Origin: Flavobacteriales bacterium UBA952
GTDB lineage: Bacteria > Bacteroidota > Bacteroidia > Flavobacteriales_D > Crocinitomicaceae
Assembly: GCA_002293185.1 (NCBI GenBank)
Contig: DBCS01000009.1
Coordinates: 159,919 to 223,918, forward strand
Reading direction: 5' to 3'
Length of the DNA: 64,000 bases
In this document: piece after piece, positions 1 to 8,456 of the stretch
Position numbering within the stretch: position 1 is the stretch's first letter
Layout: each line of letters starts with the position of its first letter
Made by a program: the position numbers and the translations under genes
The notes under the pieces: generated by a model
Database searches by the model: none
Told to the model about the DNA's origin: nothing
What the model saw: only the letters and a program-made list of their open reading frames with translations

Positions 1-1668
1 TCCAAATGCCATATTCGGAAACCAGGCCTGACCATATGTTGTCGTATCTTTTTGAAGTGCAACAGGCGCAGGACTTGGCGTGGCTTGATGTTGGATTGCG
101 CTCCAATGAAACCAAGCTCCTTTTGCATCTGTACCGTCACCTTCTAGGACCTTCCCATTTTTTAAGACCTTAGCATGAAGTTGAATCAGCTGCGGTTGGC
201 TTGTGCCTATTGAAATAAACTGGATAGCCACATCTTGTTCTTTGAGAAGGATAGTGGCTTTAGTCGTAAGCGTATCGGTATTCGTTTTGTAAACGACCTT
301 ACCTTGTGGTTTGTCGGGTGTTCCACTGACTAATAATTCATAAGTTGTTTCTGGGAGTTTAACGGAGTAAGTACCTGAAAGATTACTGTTGTTGTGGGTT
401 TTCCAATAACGAGCGACGCCAAGATTCCAAGTTTCGAGCAATTGTGCTTCAAATGCAAATGGATCAGCACTGAATACAGAAAAACTCGCGTATTTTCCTG
501 CTTCTAGTGTCCCGACCTGAGCTCCGATGCCAAGCATATCAGCGGGCACAGTGGTCAGTGCTGCCATTGCATCTGTTGCAGAAAGGCCACGTGCAATAGA
601 CTTGCGTAGCCCGAGCCAAAACTGATCGGCATTTTTGAGTCCAAAAGAAGTAAAGGCAATTGGAATGTCTGCTTTTTTTAGTAACATGGCATTGCTTGGT
701 GCCAATTCCCAGTGTTTGAGTTCAGAAAGAGGGATTTCGCGGGCTAAGTAGGGGTCGTTCACCTCAAATGCTTCTGGAAAAGTTAGGGGTAATACCAATT
801 GGGCATTGATTTCTTTTAGATCCTCAATTATAGCATATTCATTGCCAGCGCCAATGTATACAAAACTGGTTTGGAATTCATCGGCAATTTTTTGTGCTCT
901 GAGAATTTCCCATTTGTCGTTGGTTTTAAAAATCGTTGGCAACTTATAAATACCTTCCCACTCGGCTAACGAAACGGAATAGGCTAAATTATTTTGATTT
1001 TTTTTGTAATAATCGAGGTCGTAGAGTGCCTGACGCAAAAGTGCAATAGACCCCATCTGTGAAGACGGATAGGATTGCTGGCTCGCTCCTTTAGCAAAAG
1101 AATAAAACTGAGCTGCCTTGGGCAAAAGGAGCTGTTTGTGAATGTCGGTTTGGCCGAGTGCAACAAATGCCCCACTACCTCGAACAACGCCGTCCATGTA
1201 ATGCGTTAACGCGAAGCCAAAGCCAGATTGTTGCAATTGATCGGCACTATTATCAATAATTTTAAAATCACTAGCAGCATTTAGCTCAGGGTGCACTGCT
1301 TCGTTCCAATAATAAGCCCCCTCTTTATTGCTCTCGAGCTGTGGTCGCCAACCGTTATTCTTAAAAGCAATTGGGTCTAGCCCCACATTGGAATAAAGCT
1401 CAATAAAGGATGGCACGAGCACTTTATCGGTGTAGTCGAGAGCGACTGCGCCATCTTGTTTGAGATTTTTGCCCACTTGTACAATTTTACCATTGTGTAA
1501 GAGCAAATCAGTGTCGGTTAAGGTTTGGCCAGGCTTGACCATAATTGTGGCATTTTGAAGCAAAATATATTTAGGTTCAGATGCCTTTAGACCATTATCA
1601 GGACCAAATTGCGCATGCAATTCAATTGAAAATAGTGTTGTGAGTAAAATTAAGAAACGTGCCGTCAT
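1..1668 (-). CDS. Amidohydrolase-like periplasmic protein, C-terminus cut by window edge
   Basis: The frame stays open from the ATG at 1668 to the window edge, so about 556 residues are seen and the C-terminus lies outside. The N-terminus (MTARFLILLTTLFSIELHAQ) is a signal peptide, so the protein should be exported. The layout (beta-sandwich start, 'VLVPSFIELYSN', later 'LTHYMDGVVRGSGAFVALG', 'GIGAQVGTLEAGKYASFSVFSADP') matches the imidazolonepropionase-like amidohydrolases that Bacteroidota often carry as tandem pairs. The usual metal-binding HxH after 'PGFID' is replaced by LYSN, so this copy may be catalytically dead or atypical. A partner amidohydrolase may lie just beyond the left edge. 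Family assignment is fairly safe; the substrate is unknown. Confidence 0.75.
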   Translation of the reverse strand, partial: MTARFLILLTTLFSIELHAQFGPDNGLKASEPKYILLQNATIMVKPGQTLTDTDLLLHNGKIVQVGKNLKQDGAVALDYTDKVLVPSFIELYSNVGLDPIAFKNNGWRPQLESNKEGAYYWNEAVHPELNAASDFKIIDNSADQLQQSGFGFALTHYMDGVVRGSGAFVALGQTDIHKQLLLPKAAQFYSFAKGASQQSYPSSQMGSIALLRQALYDLDYYKKNQNNLAYSVSLAEWEGIYKLPTIFKTNDKWEILRAQKIADEFQTSFVYIGAGNEYAIIEDLKEINAQLVLPLTFPEAFEVNDPYLAREIPLSELKHWELAPSNAMLLKKADIPIAFTSFGLKNADQFWLGLRKSIARGLSATDAMAALTTVPADMLGIGAQVGTLEAGKYASFSVFSADPFAFEAQLLETWNLGVARYWKTHNNSNLSGTYSVKLPETTYELLVSGTPDKPQGKVVYKTNTDTLTTKATILLKEQDVAIQFISIGTSQPQLIQLHAKVLKNGKVLEGDGTDAKGAWFHWSAIQHQATPSPAPVALQKDTTTYGQAWFPNMAFG

Positions 1669-1710
1669 AGGGTGTGAAAATACAAAATCTTGCAAAACAC
1701 AATGCTTTCT

Positions 1711-2388
1711 TTAGCCGATTGGTACATATTTCATGGCTTCCCTTTTGGCTAATCCGCTTAAATTTTCTGACTCGACCAACACGCGGACCCAATCCGGGTT
1801 CCATTTGGATACCTCGCGCAAGGACCACCCAATGGCCTTCTGAATAAAAAATTCGTTGTTCCACTTAAAGGCGTGGATATAATTTTGTAATAACTCCAAA
1901 TTGGTTTGCTGCTTGTACTTCAGCTGATGTATGAGCAAGGTGCGTTGCAGCCAAAAGTTTGTAGAGGTCTCCCACGATAAGGCTAGTTCTTGAAATGCTT
2001 CTGGAAATTGACGCGCATAATGGCCAACTGAATGGGAGGCAATTAAATCGAGGGAATCCCACCACGTTTGGTTGCTTAAAATAAATGTCAAATGCTCCCC
2101 ATCTGAGGCTTGTGCATTTTTTTTGTAACAGGTAAGTAAATAGTCTATGCCAATGTATTGAACTTCTCGATAGGAAGATGCCCAACATTCCAAAATAAAT
2201 TCCCAGGATTGTTCGGGGTTAAACCGCAGCAGTTGGGGTTTGAATTGTTGAAAAATGAGCTTTCTTGGGCCCGACATGACGCCGATAAAAGAAAAGTGAT
2301 TTTTCATGTAGGCCTCCATTTGCTCTACACGACTTGGATCCTTAACTTTTTCTAGCGCATACTGTATTTCTTGTACGAGTGTAGTCAT
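1711..2388 (-). CDS. AlkD-like DNA alkylation repair protein
   Basis: This 225-residue protein has the all-helical HEAT-repeat pattern of the AlkD family, which excises N3- and N7-alkylated purines from DNA. Family signatures are 'TWWDSLDLIA' (the Asp corresponds to the catalytic Asp of AlkD), 'WLQRTLLIHQ' (the conserved Arg) and 'FFIQKAIGWSLREVSKWNP'. The length is normal for the family. It lies 18 nt beyond the 3' end of RNase P RNA on the same strand, with a U-rich tract between them. I see no damage-response operator. Confidence 0.86.
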   Translation of the reverse strand: MTTLVQEIQYALEKVKDPSRVEQMEAYMKNHFSFIGVMSGPRKLIFQQFKPQLLRFNPEQSWEFILECWASSYREVQYIGIDYLLTCYKKNAQASDGEHLTFILSNQTWWDSLDLIASHSVGHYARQFPEAFQELALSWETSTNFWLQRTLLIHQLKYKQQTNLELLQNYIHAFKWNNEFFIQKAIGWSLREVSKWNPDWVRVLVESENLSGLAKREAMKYVPIG

Positions 2389-2406
2389 GCGATAAATAAA
2401 AAAAAT

Positions 2407-2784
2407 GGCAAATCATAAGCCGGGTTCTGTGCCAATTGCTGCACGCAGCTTTGGTGTCTATCATTTATCTAGCGCTGCACTCGCGCACAGCGTCCATCGA
2501 CCTACCCTCCGAGACAGGCGAGCAGCCTGTTCTGCTTGCGCAGGCCTCGGTATATTTGGTCTTTCAGCGCGTAAGGTTTACCCTGCCAATTACATCACTG
2601 TAACCGCGGTGAGCTCTTACCTCACCTTTTCACCTTTTCCTCGGCAAGCCGAGGTAGTTTATTTTCTGCGGCACTAGCTGTACTGTAATAATTGCTCATT
2701 ACAGCCCTTCCCGTTAAGAAGTACGCTGCTCTGTGCTGCCCGGACTTTCCTCTTTTCTAATGAAAAGCGATAGACTGATTTGCC
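2407..2784 (-). ncRNA. rnpB: RNase P RNA (bacterial type A)
   Basis: The RNA subunit of RNase P, the ribozyme that matures tRNA 5' ends. Read on the minus strand it carries the universally conserved GAGGAAAGTCCG near the 5' end and ACAGAACCCGGCTTATG near the 3' end. The ends pair as a 9-bp P1 helix: GGCAAATCA at 2784-2776 with TGATTTGCC at 2415-2407. A T-run follows the 3' end and probably terminates transcription. A TACCTTTA box (2796-2789) ends four bases before 2784, so the predicted transcript starts exactly at P1. That box overlaps the stop codon of the upstream T9SS gene. Confidence 0.95.
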
Positions 2785-2796
2785 GCAGTAAAGGTA

Positions 2797-3888
2797 TTAA
2801 AGTTTAACGAGCTTTTTACGGAGTATGCTTTTGGAGGTATGCACACTGATCGTGTAAGTTCCGGTAGGAAGGTCTGAGATATCAAAATAGCCCTGAAGGG
2901 CAGCGTTATGATGTTGCACAATAAGTTGACCATTTAGGTTATGGATTTCAATGAGGTCAAAGGGCATAGAACTCTTAAAGAAACACCATTCAGCTGCCGG
3001 ATTTGGATAAAAATCAATGGAAAAATCGGCATGATCAATGCTTGCATCTAAACCCAGGTAAATATCTTGGTATTCAATTGTACTTTGAGGGGTTGGTCCA
3101 AAACCGCCCAAGGTGGCACGAAGCAAACATTCTTTTTTACCAGTTGTCCACCATTCGTATTGGGTTGTGGTAAAAGTTGGAGGTGCAATCCAAGTTCCTG
3201 CTCCAAAGAATGTTTGATAAATGGAATCGTTTTCAGTGATGTCGTGACGAATGCGAAGGGCATCAAAGGTGCCGAGCGGCGTTGTAACAGACCCCCAGCC
3301 GTCTACCACTGAATTGCGCTCTCTGTGCTGGATCCATTTGATATCCGCGGCTGGATTCAAATCTATATAGGTATAGCCTCGAGAAGTATAAGTATCATTA
3401 TAATTGAGCGGGAGTTGGTAGCGGGTTTCTATGGTGTCAGACTTGAATGGAATACCTTGACCCTGTACATCTACGGAATAACCAATGCTATTGATTTGAG
3501 AACTTGTGCGGCGGGTATACTGACTTAGATTGGAGATTTCTATGGGTAGAAATGCCGAGAATTGATCGATAGGAAGATCGTTGGTGAGGGTGAAATAAGT
3601 TGCTTTATATGGAGTTGAAGCGATTGGGCCGTAAGTGGCGAGAATAAGAATTGATCCAAAACCTATAGGATTGTAGTTAATCAGCGTTTGGCTTTGGGCT
3701 GTGAGTTGTGAGAAGTCCCAAGTAGAATTTGGGCCGGTATTTTGCAAATCTATGTTGGTAGGGTTGGCCAGGCTCATCCTGATGGAGTCGGCTGCAGTGG
3801 CAAAATCATTCACTTGAAGGGTGATCTGAGCAAAAGCTGAACTCGCTAAACTAGAAACGATGCAAAAAATGGTTGTTTTCATACGCAC
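2797..3888 (-). CDS. Secreted protein with T9SS type A sorting domain
   Basis: A 363-residue exported protein of unknown function. The N-terminus has a signal peptide ending 'SSAFAQ'. The C-terminal 75 residues form a type IX sorting domain: 'DFYPNPAAEWCFFKS', 'LIEIHNLNGQLI', 'GYFDISDLPTGTYTISV' and a basic end 'RKKLVKL'. T9SS cargo is exported across the outer membrane and has this domain removed. The middle (about residues 25-280) has the beta-rich, Asp/Thr-rich composition common in Bacteroidota surface proteins and no catalytic motif that I recognise. The MRMK start gives two possible ATGs six bases apart. It ends just before the rnpB promoter. Confidence 0.82.
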   Translation of the reverse strand: MRMKTTIFCIVSSLASSAFAQITLQVNDFATAADSIRMSLANPTNIDLQNTGPNSTWDFSQLTAQSQTLINYNPIGFGSILILATYGPIASTPYKATYFTLTNDLPIDQFSAFLPIEISNLSQYTRRTSSQINSIGYSVDVQGQGIPFKSDTIETRYQLPLNYNDTYTSRGYTYIDLNPAADIKWIQHRERNSVVDGWGSVTTPLGTFDALRIRHDITENDSIYQTFFGAGTWIAPPTFTTTQYEWWTTGKKECLLRATLGGFGPTPQSTIEYQDIYLGLDASIDHADFSIDFYPNPAAEWCFFKSSMPFDLIEIHNLNGQLIVQHHNAALQGYFDISDLPTGTYTISVHTSKSILRKKLVKL

Positions 3889-3931
3889 AAATGTTAGCCA
3901 AATTTAGGTTTTTTATTCGATGGATTGGTGC

Positions 3932-3939
3932 TAACTTTA
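3932..3939 (+). promoter_or_regulatory. Putative -7 box of the SF1 helicase gene
   Basis: TAACTTTA fits the Bacteroidota -7 consensus TAnnTTTG with one mismatch and ends four bases before the ATG at 3944, which predicts a leaderless mRNA. A TTTT run lies about 19 nt upstream where TTTG would be expected. Confidence 0.4.
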
Positions 3940-3943
3940 CCAC

Positions 3944-6900
3944 ATGTCGGCTATGGTTCAGGAATTTCTGCAAACATGGGAGTCTGAGTTATTGCAACTT
4001 AGACCCAACGACCCCCTAATTGACCTTACCGGTTCACTATTCATCTACGCTGAAAATGAACTTTGGAATGGAGAAATTAAAGGCAAGCAATTGCTCAAAG
4101 AATGCAAACGAATAGAGCGCGACAGAGGCATTCTAGCCTTGGTACAGTTCGAGGGCGTTATGACATGGGTAAAAGGAGAAGTAAGTATTAAGACACCCGT
4201 CTTTTTAAAGACTTGTACCAATTTAAATGCCCAACAACAACATGTCGAATTTGACGACGCGGTTGTTGTCAATCCTTTTCTAATTCAACTATTAAAACGA
4301 GCGCAAAATATTGAATTGGCAACGGATAACCAAGAGGAATTACTTGCCCAATTGGCTGATTTCTCCTTTTTCATACAGTTTGAACCAATAACAGGTTTGG
4401 CCAACCTTCATCCACAGCGCTATGAACTGCGCAGGGAATGGGAATCTTTACGACTACAACTGAGCTATTCAACTGCACTCCACCAAATTCTTGGCGATTT
4501 AGAAATTAGCGTAGATTCTGACCTAAATGCACCTCTTCTCCATCAAATAAGCCCCCTAGATCCTGACCAACGCAGTGCCGTAGCTCATGCCTCATGCGCG
4601 TCTACTGTCATTTACGGCCCGCCTGGTACCGGTAAGTCTATTGTACTGAGTAATATCATTAGCCAGGCGCTGGGTGGGAGTCAAAGTGTTTTAGTTGTTG
4701 CCGACAAACCTGTAGCGCTTGAGGTTTTAATTGGGAAATTAAGCGTGCAACAACTCAACCAATTCTGTGTATTATTGCCTGATTCTGCGTCTTTAGCACC
4801 ATTTTATAAAAAATTGCAACAGCAGTTTGAGCACTTACTACAACCCACAAAAGAGCAAAAGAAAACATTGAAAAATGAATTCTTAGCCGCTCAGTATTGG
4901 ACAGAGCGCAAAAAAATTGAAATTGAAGCCGGGTTGTCTTTCCAAGAATTACTCGAGCAATTTGGTCCTGCAACAAGTACCACGACTCTTCCTACAAACA
5001 GATGGAAAGCGTGGGCAAATCATAAAATCTATCTTCAGCAACTCGAGAAAGGAAATAGAAACTACTTACCCTCACTACAAAAATATTGGCAAGACACCCC
5101 ACCTATCGAACTCAAACAAGATTGGGAACTTTGGAAAAAATTACAGGCACAACTCGCCAAACATGGTGTTAGTAACATACAAGAACTTGATCTTTTCGTA
5201 GATCAAAGCTTGCGTTGCTTACAATTTGAAGCAAAGATATACCATCAATATGCTGCGATACTCGACGGAGATTTGCAAGCTTACCTTAAGCGTCTCCAAA
5301 AATTTCAGCAATTAAGTAGGGAGCAAGCTGTACTTTTACAACATTTACAAGTTTGGAAACAAATTCCAACAATTGCTGAATGGACCATTTTAGAGAAGGC
5401 TGCCACAACAGCTGGATGGCTCTCCAAATTGAAATGGAGAAAACTCGAAAAAAATTGGCTGAGATTGGCGGGTATGGAACTCAAAGTGCTAGAAAACGAT
5501 CTAAAAAAGTACTGGCGAAGTCAGGAGCAACATGCGCAAATCATTGAAAAATTTGCAAGTTTAGGCGTGCCCGATTTAGCAGGCTCCATCGGATTAATTA
5601 TTCCGCTTCTCAAGCAACACAAGGCCGATAATTGGAATTGGTACAGAGCTCTTGAGCAAAATGAAATTGAAAAGTATTGCCAATTGCATCAGGTTGCTCA
5701 TCAGTTTCAGCAATTACATCGCAGGTTGTTTATTAAGCAAATCACAAATTTCGACGACTTCATCGGGCTTTTTGACAACAACTTTATTCAGCTGATCGAC
5801 CAACACGACCTCCTCAAAAAAATTCCCTTTAATCTTTGGGAAGGAAGCCTCGATTTAATTGCACTCCAACAAGCGCTCCGCAAAGAATTTTGGGCTACAC
5901 TGCGCTACCACTATCCTGCACTTTATGCAAATGACACCAGGCAAATAAAGTCCTTAATTGAGGAAGACCTGAGCCGTGAAGAAGCAGAATGGACAAACAA
6001 TGCAAAACAACTCGTCGTCAAGCAGCAGCAACATTTTAAGGCGTTGCAACAGCTTTTGGTAGCCCCTTTACACCAACTTTCAGCCGAACAAAAGACGCGT
6101 CGACAAACACTCCGAAAAGGCAAAGCGATACTGATCAAGGAAATGGCCAAAACCAGGCAACATTTAAGTATTATGGAACTCTTTGAAAGTGAAGCAGCAC
6201 CATGGCTACGCGCTATTTTTCCAATTTGGCTTGCCACACCGACCGCACTTGCCAAACGCTTACCAATGCGCTTAGGCTTATTTGATATTGGTATTTTTGA
6301 TGAAGCCAGTCAGCTCCCCTTAAGCCATGCCGTTGGTGCCTTACAACGCATTTCCAAACTGATCGTTGCTGGAGACCCCCAACAAATGAGACCCCAGTCG
6401 TATTTCGGACAAAGCGCCGAAGGAGTTGTTGACCTTTTGCACCAGGCTGCATTTCACCTTCCTAGTAAGTATTTGCATTACCATTACCGCAGTGAAGATC
6501 CCAGCCTTATCGCCTTTTCAAACCAACATTTTTACGATGAAAAACTCGTGGTTTGGCCCTCGAAAGACAGCGCTGAAACTGGATTGTTTGATCACTTTAT
6601 AACAGATGGTTGCTATGAACAGCAACAAAATATACCAGAAGCTCAAGCGATAGCCAAGCACTTAAAATCTGTGCTTTCCGCCACATCAAAAATTGGTGTA
6701 GTTGCTTTTTCAGAAACGCAACTCCAATGCATTTACCAACAACTCAGTCCAAGTGAGCAAGCATTACTCGAGCGCCGAATAGAGGAACGTAGTGCTTTCT
6801 TTTTAGCTTTAGAACAAGTTCAGGGTGAGGAATGCGAAATCCTATTGATCAGTTTTGGCTATGCCAAAAATGAAGCGCAACAATTTAGTCTCAAACTTGG

Positions 6901-7183
6901 GCCTATGACACAAGCCCAAAGCGGAAGACGGCTCAATGTATTGTTAACTAGAGCTCAAAAATCTTTACATTTTTACAGTAGCATAAGGGCAGCCGATTTC
7001 CCTATCAAACGCAGTGCAGCTACCAACAAATTATGGGAGTGGTTTGTGTTTTTAGAAAATAATCAGTTTCAACAAGCTGCATATAGCGCGGAGCAGCAAA
7101 TTTCCTCAGCAGAGGATTATACTACTTTTCTGAATTGTTATCGGGTGTTGAAGCAGCGTCGGGCTCTGCCGAATCAGGTCTAG
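3944..7183 (+). CDS. Large superfamily 1 (Upf1/DNA2-like) helicase
   Basis: A 1079-residue protein with the AAA_11/AAA_12 arrangement of Upf1-like SF1 helicases. Walker A 'GPPGTGKS' lies at about residue 225, Walker B 'FDEASQLPL' at about 785, and motif III 'GDPQQMRP' follows. The C-terminal RecA domain has 'VQGEECEILLISFGYA' and 'RRLNVLLTRAQKSL'. The roughly 500 residues between motifs I and II are helical and Gln/Leu/Lys-rich, probably coiled coil, as is usual in this group. No nuclease motif is visible. It is expected to unwind DNA or RNA in the cytoplasm; the substrate is unknown. Its 3' end overlaps the convergent yidD gene by 62 bases. I have no evidence that it belongs to a defence system. 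Confidence 0.85.
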   Translation: MSAMVQEFLQTWESELLQLRPNDPLIDLTGSLFIYAENELWNGEIKGKQLLKECKRIERDRGILALVQFEGVMTWVKGEVSIKTPVFLKTCTNLNAQQQHVEFDDAVVVNPFLIQLLKRAQNIELATDNQEELLAQLADFSFFIQFEPITGLANLHPQRYELRREWESLRLQLSYSTALHQILGDLEISVDSDLNAPLLHQISPLDPDQRSAVAHASCASTVIYGPPGTGKSIVLSNIISQALGGSQSVLVVADKPVALEVLIGKLSVQQLNQFCVLLPDSASLAPFYKKLQQQFEHLLQPTKEQKKTLKNEFLAAQYWTERKKIEIEAGLSFQELLEQFGPATSTTTLPTNRWKAWANHKIYLQQLEKGNRNYLPSLQKYWQDTPPIELKQDWELWKKLQAQLAKHGVSNIQELDLFVDQSLRCLQFEAKIYHQYAAILDGDLQAYLKRLQKFQQLSREQAVLLQHLQVWKQIPTIAEWTILEKAATTAGWLSKLKWRKLEKNWLRLAGMELKVLENDLKKYWRSQEQHAQIIEKFASLGVPDLAGSIGLIIPLLKQHKADNWNWYRALEQNEIEKYCQLHQVAHQFQQLHRRLFIKQITNFDDFIGLFDNNFIQLIDQHDLLKKIPFNLWEGSLDLIALQQALRKEFWATLRYHYPALYANDTRQIKSLIEEDLSREEAEWTNNAKQLVVKQQQHFKALQQLLVAPLHQLSAEQKTRRQTLRKGKAILIKEMAKTRQHLSIMELFESEAAPWLRAIFPIWLATPTALAKRLPMRLGLFDIGIFDEASQLPLSHAVGALQRISKLIVAGDPQQMRPQSYFGQSAEGVVDLLHQAAFHLPSKYLHYHYRSEDPSLIAFSNQHFYDEKLVVWPSKDSAETGLFDHFITDGCYEQQQNIPEAQAIAKHLKSVLSATSKIGVVAFSETQLQCIYQQLSPSEQALLERRIEERSAFFLALEQVQGEECEILLISFGYAKNEAQQFSLKLGPMTQAQSGRRLNVLLTRAQKSLHFYSSIRAADFPIKRSAATNKLWEWFVFLENNQFQQAAYSAEQQISSAEDYTTFLNCYRVLKQRRALPNQV

Positions 7184-7409
7184 GGACTGGGTCGTAACCA
7201 ACGCCTCCACGCGGGTGGCAAGTGGCAATGCGCTTCAGACCAAGAAAAGTTCCTTTAAATGGACCCCAAATAGTTATCGCTTCTATCATGTAGGTGGAAC
7301 AAGTTGGCGTGTAACGACAACTGGGGGGTAACAGTGGAGAAATGACCCCTTTATATACCTTGACTAAGAAGATCAACGGAAAACTCAAAACCTTGTATAG
7401 CACCTGCAT
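7122..7409 (-). CDS. yidD: Membrane protein insertion efficiency factor YidD
   Basis: A 95-residue YidD (DUF37) protein that assists YidC/Sec insertion of inner-membrane proteins. The signature is clear: an N-terminal amphipathic helix, 'YKGVISPLLPPSCRYTPTCSTYMIEAI', 'GPFKGTFLGLKRIATCHPRGGVGYDPVP', with the conserved Cys residues. The charged tail is dispensable in the family and lies in the overlap with the helicase gene. A perfect TAATTTTG box (7421-7414) ends four bases before the ATG, pointing to a leaderless mRNA. It is not next to rnpA or yidC here, unlike in Proteobacteria. Confidence 0.93.
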   Translation of the reverse strand: MQVLYKVLSFPLIFLVKVYKGVISPLLPPSCRYTPTCSTYMIEAITIWGPFKGTFLGLKRIATCHPRGGVGYDPVPRPDSAEPDAASTPDNNSEK

Positions 7410-7413
7410 AAAA

Positions 7414-7421
7414 CAAAATTA
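7414..7421 (-). promoter_or_regulatory. Putative -7 box of yidD
   Basis: TAATTTTG on the minus strand is an exact TAnnTTTG match placed four bases before the yidD ATG at 7409. No good TTTG was found about 19 nt further upstream. Confidence 0.42.
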
Positions 7422-7499
7422 CGCAATTTCAACAGGATGTTGTGTATACTTAGTTCCTGTAACATTTTTCAAAGAAGGGGTTATTGGTATTTTTAGAAA

Positions 7500-8456
7500 A
7501 TGAAAATCAAGCAACTTCTCTCTCTCTCTTTTATAAGCTCAATTAGCCTATTCAGTTATAGCCAACCTTTAGAAAATTGGGAAGCTGATAAAATCAAAGT
7601 AACGCAGTCTAACGGCGTACAGACCATAATGCATGCTGAAGCGCTATTTGAAGACCGTTGGGATCAACTCCCTCAAGCACAATTTTGGAAAAAAATAATG
7701 TTGTTGTCACCAGATTCTTGCCTGATTAATGTGGCGGCAACCCGACAGTTATTGGATAAAATGTCTAACCGCGAGTGGAATGCGCAAACTGAAGCCCAAA
7801 AAGACAGCACACGCCAGGCACTTCGCATTGCTCACGGTTTACCCAGCGATACCCGTATTTATGTCACCACCGGCAAAAACGACTTTTATCGTTTTTCTGA
7901 GGTCTATCCGAGCTTAGACAATGGCGTTCAGGCATTTGAGCGCTATGGCGTCGACCCTTGGTATGCGCAATCTATTCTTTTAATTGAAAGTCCGGCACAA
8001 ATACGCAAGTCATCTACCGGAGCATATGGAGCATTTCAATTGATGCCTGGTGTTGCCCGATCCATGGGGCTCGTTGTGAATAATACCACAGATGAACGCA
8101 AAGATTTTGACCGCTCAGCTTATGGTGCAGCGCAGCTCATTAGTCGGGTTTGTATCCCTGAAGCAAAACGTATTTTAAACCAACACAACCTGAGCTACAA
8201 CGAAACTGACTTATGGTTCAGACTGTTCGTGTTACACGTGTATCATGCTGGCGCTATGAATGTAGCTGCCGTAGTCAATAAAATTCAGCCTAAAGAAGGT
8301 TCACAGGCGCTCATCAAAGCCATGTGGCAAAATAGCGCTGCCGGATTTGGCAATAATTCACAAAACTACACACAATTAGCACTGGCAGCACAGCTCATTC
8401 TTCACGATATGGTTTACCAAAATTGTACGGAAATCAGCTCTTGTCTGAGTCGTTGA
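7500..8456 (+). CDS. Lytic transglycosylase (SLT domain)
   Basis: A 318-residue exported peptidoglycan lytic transglycosylase, which cleaves the MurNAc-GlcNAc bond to leave 1,6-anhydro ends. The signal peptide is 'MKIKQLLSLSFISSISLFSYS'. The SLT domain begins near residue 148: 'GVDPWYAQSILLIES' holds the probable catalytic Glu163, followed by 'STGAYGAFQLMPGVARSMGL', the GAxGxxQxMP-type signature. Unlike many MltD proteins it has no LysM repeat. The gene is monocistronic and its 3' end overlaps menC (convergent) by 23 bases. TATTTTTA at 7488-7495 ends four bases before the ATG. Confidence 0.85.
   Translation: MKIKQLLSLSFISSISLFSYSQPLENWEADKIKVTQSNGVQTIMHAEALFEDRWDQLPQAQFWKKIMLLSPDSCLINVAATRQLLDKMSNREWNAQTEAQKDSTRQALRIAHGLPSDTRIYVTTGKNDFYRFSEVYPSLDNGVQAFERYGVDPWYAQSILLIESPAQIRKSSTGAYGAFQLMPGVARSMGLVVNNTTDERKDFDRSAYGAAQLISRVCIPEAKRILNQHNLSYNETDLWFRLFVLHVYHAGAMNVAAVVNKIQPKEGSQALIKAMWQNSAAGFGNNSQNYTQLALAAQLILHDMVYQNCTEISSCLSR

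Noticed and set aside
2405..2677. Open frame of 90 residues starting 'MANHKPGSVPIAARSFGVYHL'
   Set aside because: It is antisense to RNase P RNA and reads its conserved core; this is a well-known false protein call.
3944..7183. Anti-phage defence helicase
   Set aside because: No nuclease, methylase or other defence genes are nearby; the flanks are housekeeping genes.
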